Made by a program: the position numbers and the translations under genes. The notes under the pieces are model-generated. The model ran no database searches. It was not told the DNA's origin and saw only the letters and a list, made by a program, of their open reading frames with translations. Positions 61,342 to 64,000 of a stretch of 64,000 nt of DNA are shown piece after piece. Location: contig NC_059478.1 of the NCBI RefSeq assembly GCF_018139145.2, positions 25,823,001-25,887,000 on the forward strand. Direction: 5' to 3'. This DNA is from Gymnogyps californianus (taxonomy: Eukaryota; Chordata; Aves; Accipitriformes; Cathartidae). Position 1 is the stretch's first letter. The number at the start of each line of letters is the position of its first letter.

Positions 61342-64000
61342 TGTGTTCATGTGTATAACAGCAACTCGACATCCAAAAGACCAGGCTGTAAACTGCAGAT
61401 TTTCATTGTGGCTGCAGGATGCGCAACACCATCCTGGAGCTCACTGTTTCTTCTGATTGCCTCCACAGCTAATCAGCAGTCACTAAATTGAGTTGGGGTT
61501 GCATTTGAGCCATCTGGTTTCTTGTTCAGTACCCCATTTTTAATAAATTGAATTGTTTATAACATGAACTGTATTGACCAGTTCAGGTTTTTTATTAAAA
61601 ATGTGTGTTTATATTTGAAATCCTCATCGTTTCTTAGGCAGGGTTACTAGCTTAGGTGGCTGTAATTTTTGTCTTATCTAAATGTAAAATTTTCTAAAAA
61701 GGAAATATTGCTTTCCCACATTATATCTAAATTTGAAGAGAGTAATTTCCTCAGCAAACTAAATTTGCTAAACCAGTTGTTAATTTCAGATGCAAGTTAT
61801 TTTTGTTAATTCTTTCCTGCTGTCAACCATCTGTATCAAATATAAAGTCTGTGTACGAACGGAAAAAGAACATGGAGGCATAAGAAACAGGAAAAATAAT
61901 TATAATCCAGAATATATCCAGTAAAAATACACATTTAAGTAAATAAAATATTACAAACTACTGTTTTGATGGTGATAGGTGCTGATAAGAAATAGTATTT
62001 ACCTCAAGTTTTTGTGTCTATCTTTATGAAATTTGGTAAGCAGCATAACAGTGTTTGCTAAAGACACGTGCAAGGCTTTTATGGTGGTCTTTATTCCTTC
62101 TAATCTCTTTTTAAGGCAATTTATGTCCACTGTGGGGCTCGTTTTCTGTCTTTCTCTCCCTCCTTCTCTGCCCTCCCCTTCTACTTATAAACCTCCAAAG
62201 GTTCTTAGTTTCTGCAGCCCTAGACATTTCGTAGGGTGTTTCATTAAACAAGTCTGCGTCATAATTTGTTAAACTTACTCCCAGCTTCCTGACAGTAAAA
62301 TAACACACGAACACACCAAGGAGTTTCTTTGGGAGGATATGCTGAATACCGGTTTATATCAGTTTCTACTTGTATTCTTTTTAATGCTTAGACCTTGGAA
62401 ACAACAACAAGTTTGACGGCAGGAAAAAAAATTTCTGGCCTTTAGTGCTGGTTTATGTCTTTATCTTGCCATGCTGAGGTGCCATGGGAATTTCCTCTGT
62501 ATCTGCAGAGAAATGGAGTATATCACTCCATTTCTGTTTGTCTTGGCGGGTATGCATTTCTGCTGGGGATCGATTGATGCCATTTCCCTGCCAGGAGCAA
62601 GTGCTGTGCCTCAAGCGTGGAGAAGCCAAAGTGCTGGAAATGGAGGAAAAAATGGTTCTGAAAAGGAGTAGGGAGTTTTGCTACTTTTGCACTCTGTTCT
62701 GTCTTGGATCTGGAAATAGAGTAAGAAATAATGCCTCCATTCAATGCTTTCTGCTTGTGGTACTTTTTATAGCTGGGGAGAGAAAAAGGTGGTATTTTCT
62801 AACCACTCTATCCTTCTCTGAGCTGCACAGGAGCAGCACAGAAGCAGTAGATCAAAAATAACGCGGTGCTCTTAAGCTGATATGTGGGGCTGGCTCTGGA
62901 GGTGGAATGTGCCGAATTACTCATGCAGGGCTCCGTAGGAGTGTTGCTATTCGTATATTGGGCTTTAAAAATAATTTGAAAGCATTGTTTCTATAAAAGA
63001 AGTGATTTAGTGAATAAGGGGGATTTTAGTGTTCTGTATATACTGTAATCTCAGAGACAAAGAATTTATGGAGGTTTTCATCAAGGATTTAAAAGTGAGA
63101 AGAGTCTTTTGTGCAGTTTTTATTATCAAGTTTCCACTACTTAATCCAGGTTCTCATTTAATAAGTATAATAAAATTATACATAACATACCAAATTAGTA
63201 CCTTTTGCTGCTTGCTGTGCTTTCTTACTCTGAAGGCACGGCGTGGGGCGGCAGGGGCTCTGGTTGTTTAAGGAACAGCCACCCTGGGCACCCTGGCCCT
63301 TACTTTTGAGACTGGCAGTTTGTTCTCCTGATGGGACATAGCTGTTGAGAGGTTGTGACCTTGTAGTGTGGGGCACTCCTGCTGTGATTTGAATCATGGG
63401 AGGATCTGAAGATACAAGTTGTAATCTGGAATTTGGCTTGGTTGATAGTACTTGTGAATAGCAGTCTTTACCTGCCTAAATACAGTCTTTAACACTTTAA
63501 AGTCTATCAAAGATATATATTTGGAATTTTTTGGGGGGAAGCTACCTTCTTACAAATACACATTTAAAAAATGTTGGACATTATTTCGGGGCAGTTTTGT
63601 TAATAGCATAAAATTGATTTTGAGCTGATGGAAATTGCCATTTGCAAACAAAAATGCAAGACTTGCATTGTACAAGGGAACATTGTCTCCTCATGAAGGT
63701 GGTTCCCCCCCCCCTCAGCATTTGGCTCCCCAGGCTGCTGCGATTGCTGTTGCTCTGTTTTCAGTGCTAGAATCCATGAAGTTTGTGGCTGGAACACAGC
63801 TTGGGAGTTACAGGAAGATGTTTTAAGATTAAAGTTGTGCGTCTTCTTAAGGGGATTGATTTCTGAAAAAGGGATGGTTCACATGTTCCCCCGCCAGCCG
63901 AGAACAGCTGCTCTTTGCACCGCTGATGACTCTGCAAGGGCTTTGGGTGGGAGCAGCGACTCTATTCCTATCGCAGTGTGAGTTTTCAAGCTGCTATGTG

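Larger units (their letters stand above)
57829..64000 (+). other. MAST4: Next MAST4 intron, truncated by the window end
   Basis: It begins GTAAGTATAG and continues to the edge. I looked for the following MAST4 exon (a coding start completing the TT codon) and saw none. It contains a T(21) run at 58,820-58,840, an AT microsatellite at 59,691-59,730, a 14-bp tandem repeat at 61,307-61,341 and a C(12)-type run near 63,705. The last 120 bp become moderately CpG-containing, with an AACAGCTGCT E-box at about 63,903. Confidence 0.7.

Noticed and set aside
1..64000. tRNA, rRNA, snoRNA, CRISPR, operon, prophage or plasmid features
   Set aside because: No tRNA box B-type sequence with a matching cloverleaf, no regular spaced repeats and no bacterial gene density or ribosome-binding sites; the sequence is a vertebrate gene region.

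Overview
The window is vertebrate nuclear DNA, most likely from a bird. It is AT-rich, non-operonic and almost free of long reading frames. It has a low density of dispersed repeats, and the ones I recognise are CR1-type LINE remnants, including a typical avian CR1 3' end at about 25.7 kb. I found no bacterial, phage, CRISPR or plasmid features.

The one gene I can name is on the plus strand: the 5' part of MAST4, a microtubule-associated serine/threonine kinase of the AGC group. Two exons support this. An alternative first coding exon at 23,683-23,721 encodes MDDSSILRRRGLQ and ends in a GTAAGT donor. A 32-nt exon at 57,797-57,828 encodes KELSLPRRGS plus two bases of a split codon and has a strong polypyrimidine/CAG acceptor and a GTAAGTA donor. 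Joined in phase they give the N-terminus I associate with the short MAST4 isoform. The exons are separated by a 34,075-bp intron. Sequence before 23.5 kb is upstream of this first exon (5' flank, or intron of longer isoforms). Sequence after 57.83 kb is the next intron, which runs off the window. The catalytic domain and PDZ domain are outside.

Regulatory layout: the first exon has no CpG island but has a perfect MEF2-type site and a G-rich, quadruplex-capable tract about 100-140 bp upstream of the ATG. A sharp CpG island (about 56.69-57.12 kb) lies about 0.7 kb before the 32-nt exon. It has Sp1-type boxes, a 25-bp GC tandem repeat and a CTCF-like motif, and is a candidate alternative promoter inside the big intron.

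Repeats: an antisense CR1/L3-type 3' end (19.49-19.81 kb), an antisense avian CR1 3' end (25.69-25.89 kb), a sense LINE remnant with endonuclease and reverse-transcriptase motifs (10.74-11.64 kb), a probable CR1 ORF1 esterase remnant (42.99-43.68 kb), and assorted homopolymer and AT microsatellites. A block at about 37.2-41.4 kb is A-rich on the plus strand, whereas the rest of the window is mostly T- and G-rich. I see no convincing new molecular system here. The best leads are the intronic CpG island, the paired alternative-start exons, a coiled-coil-like reading frame at 2.68-2.79 kb, and the inverted-composition block.
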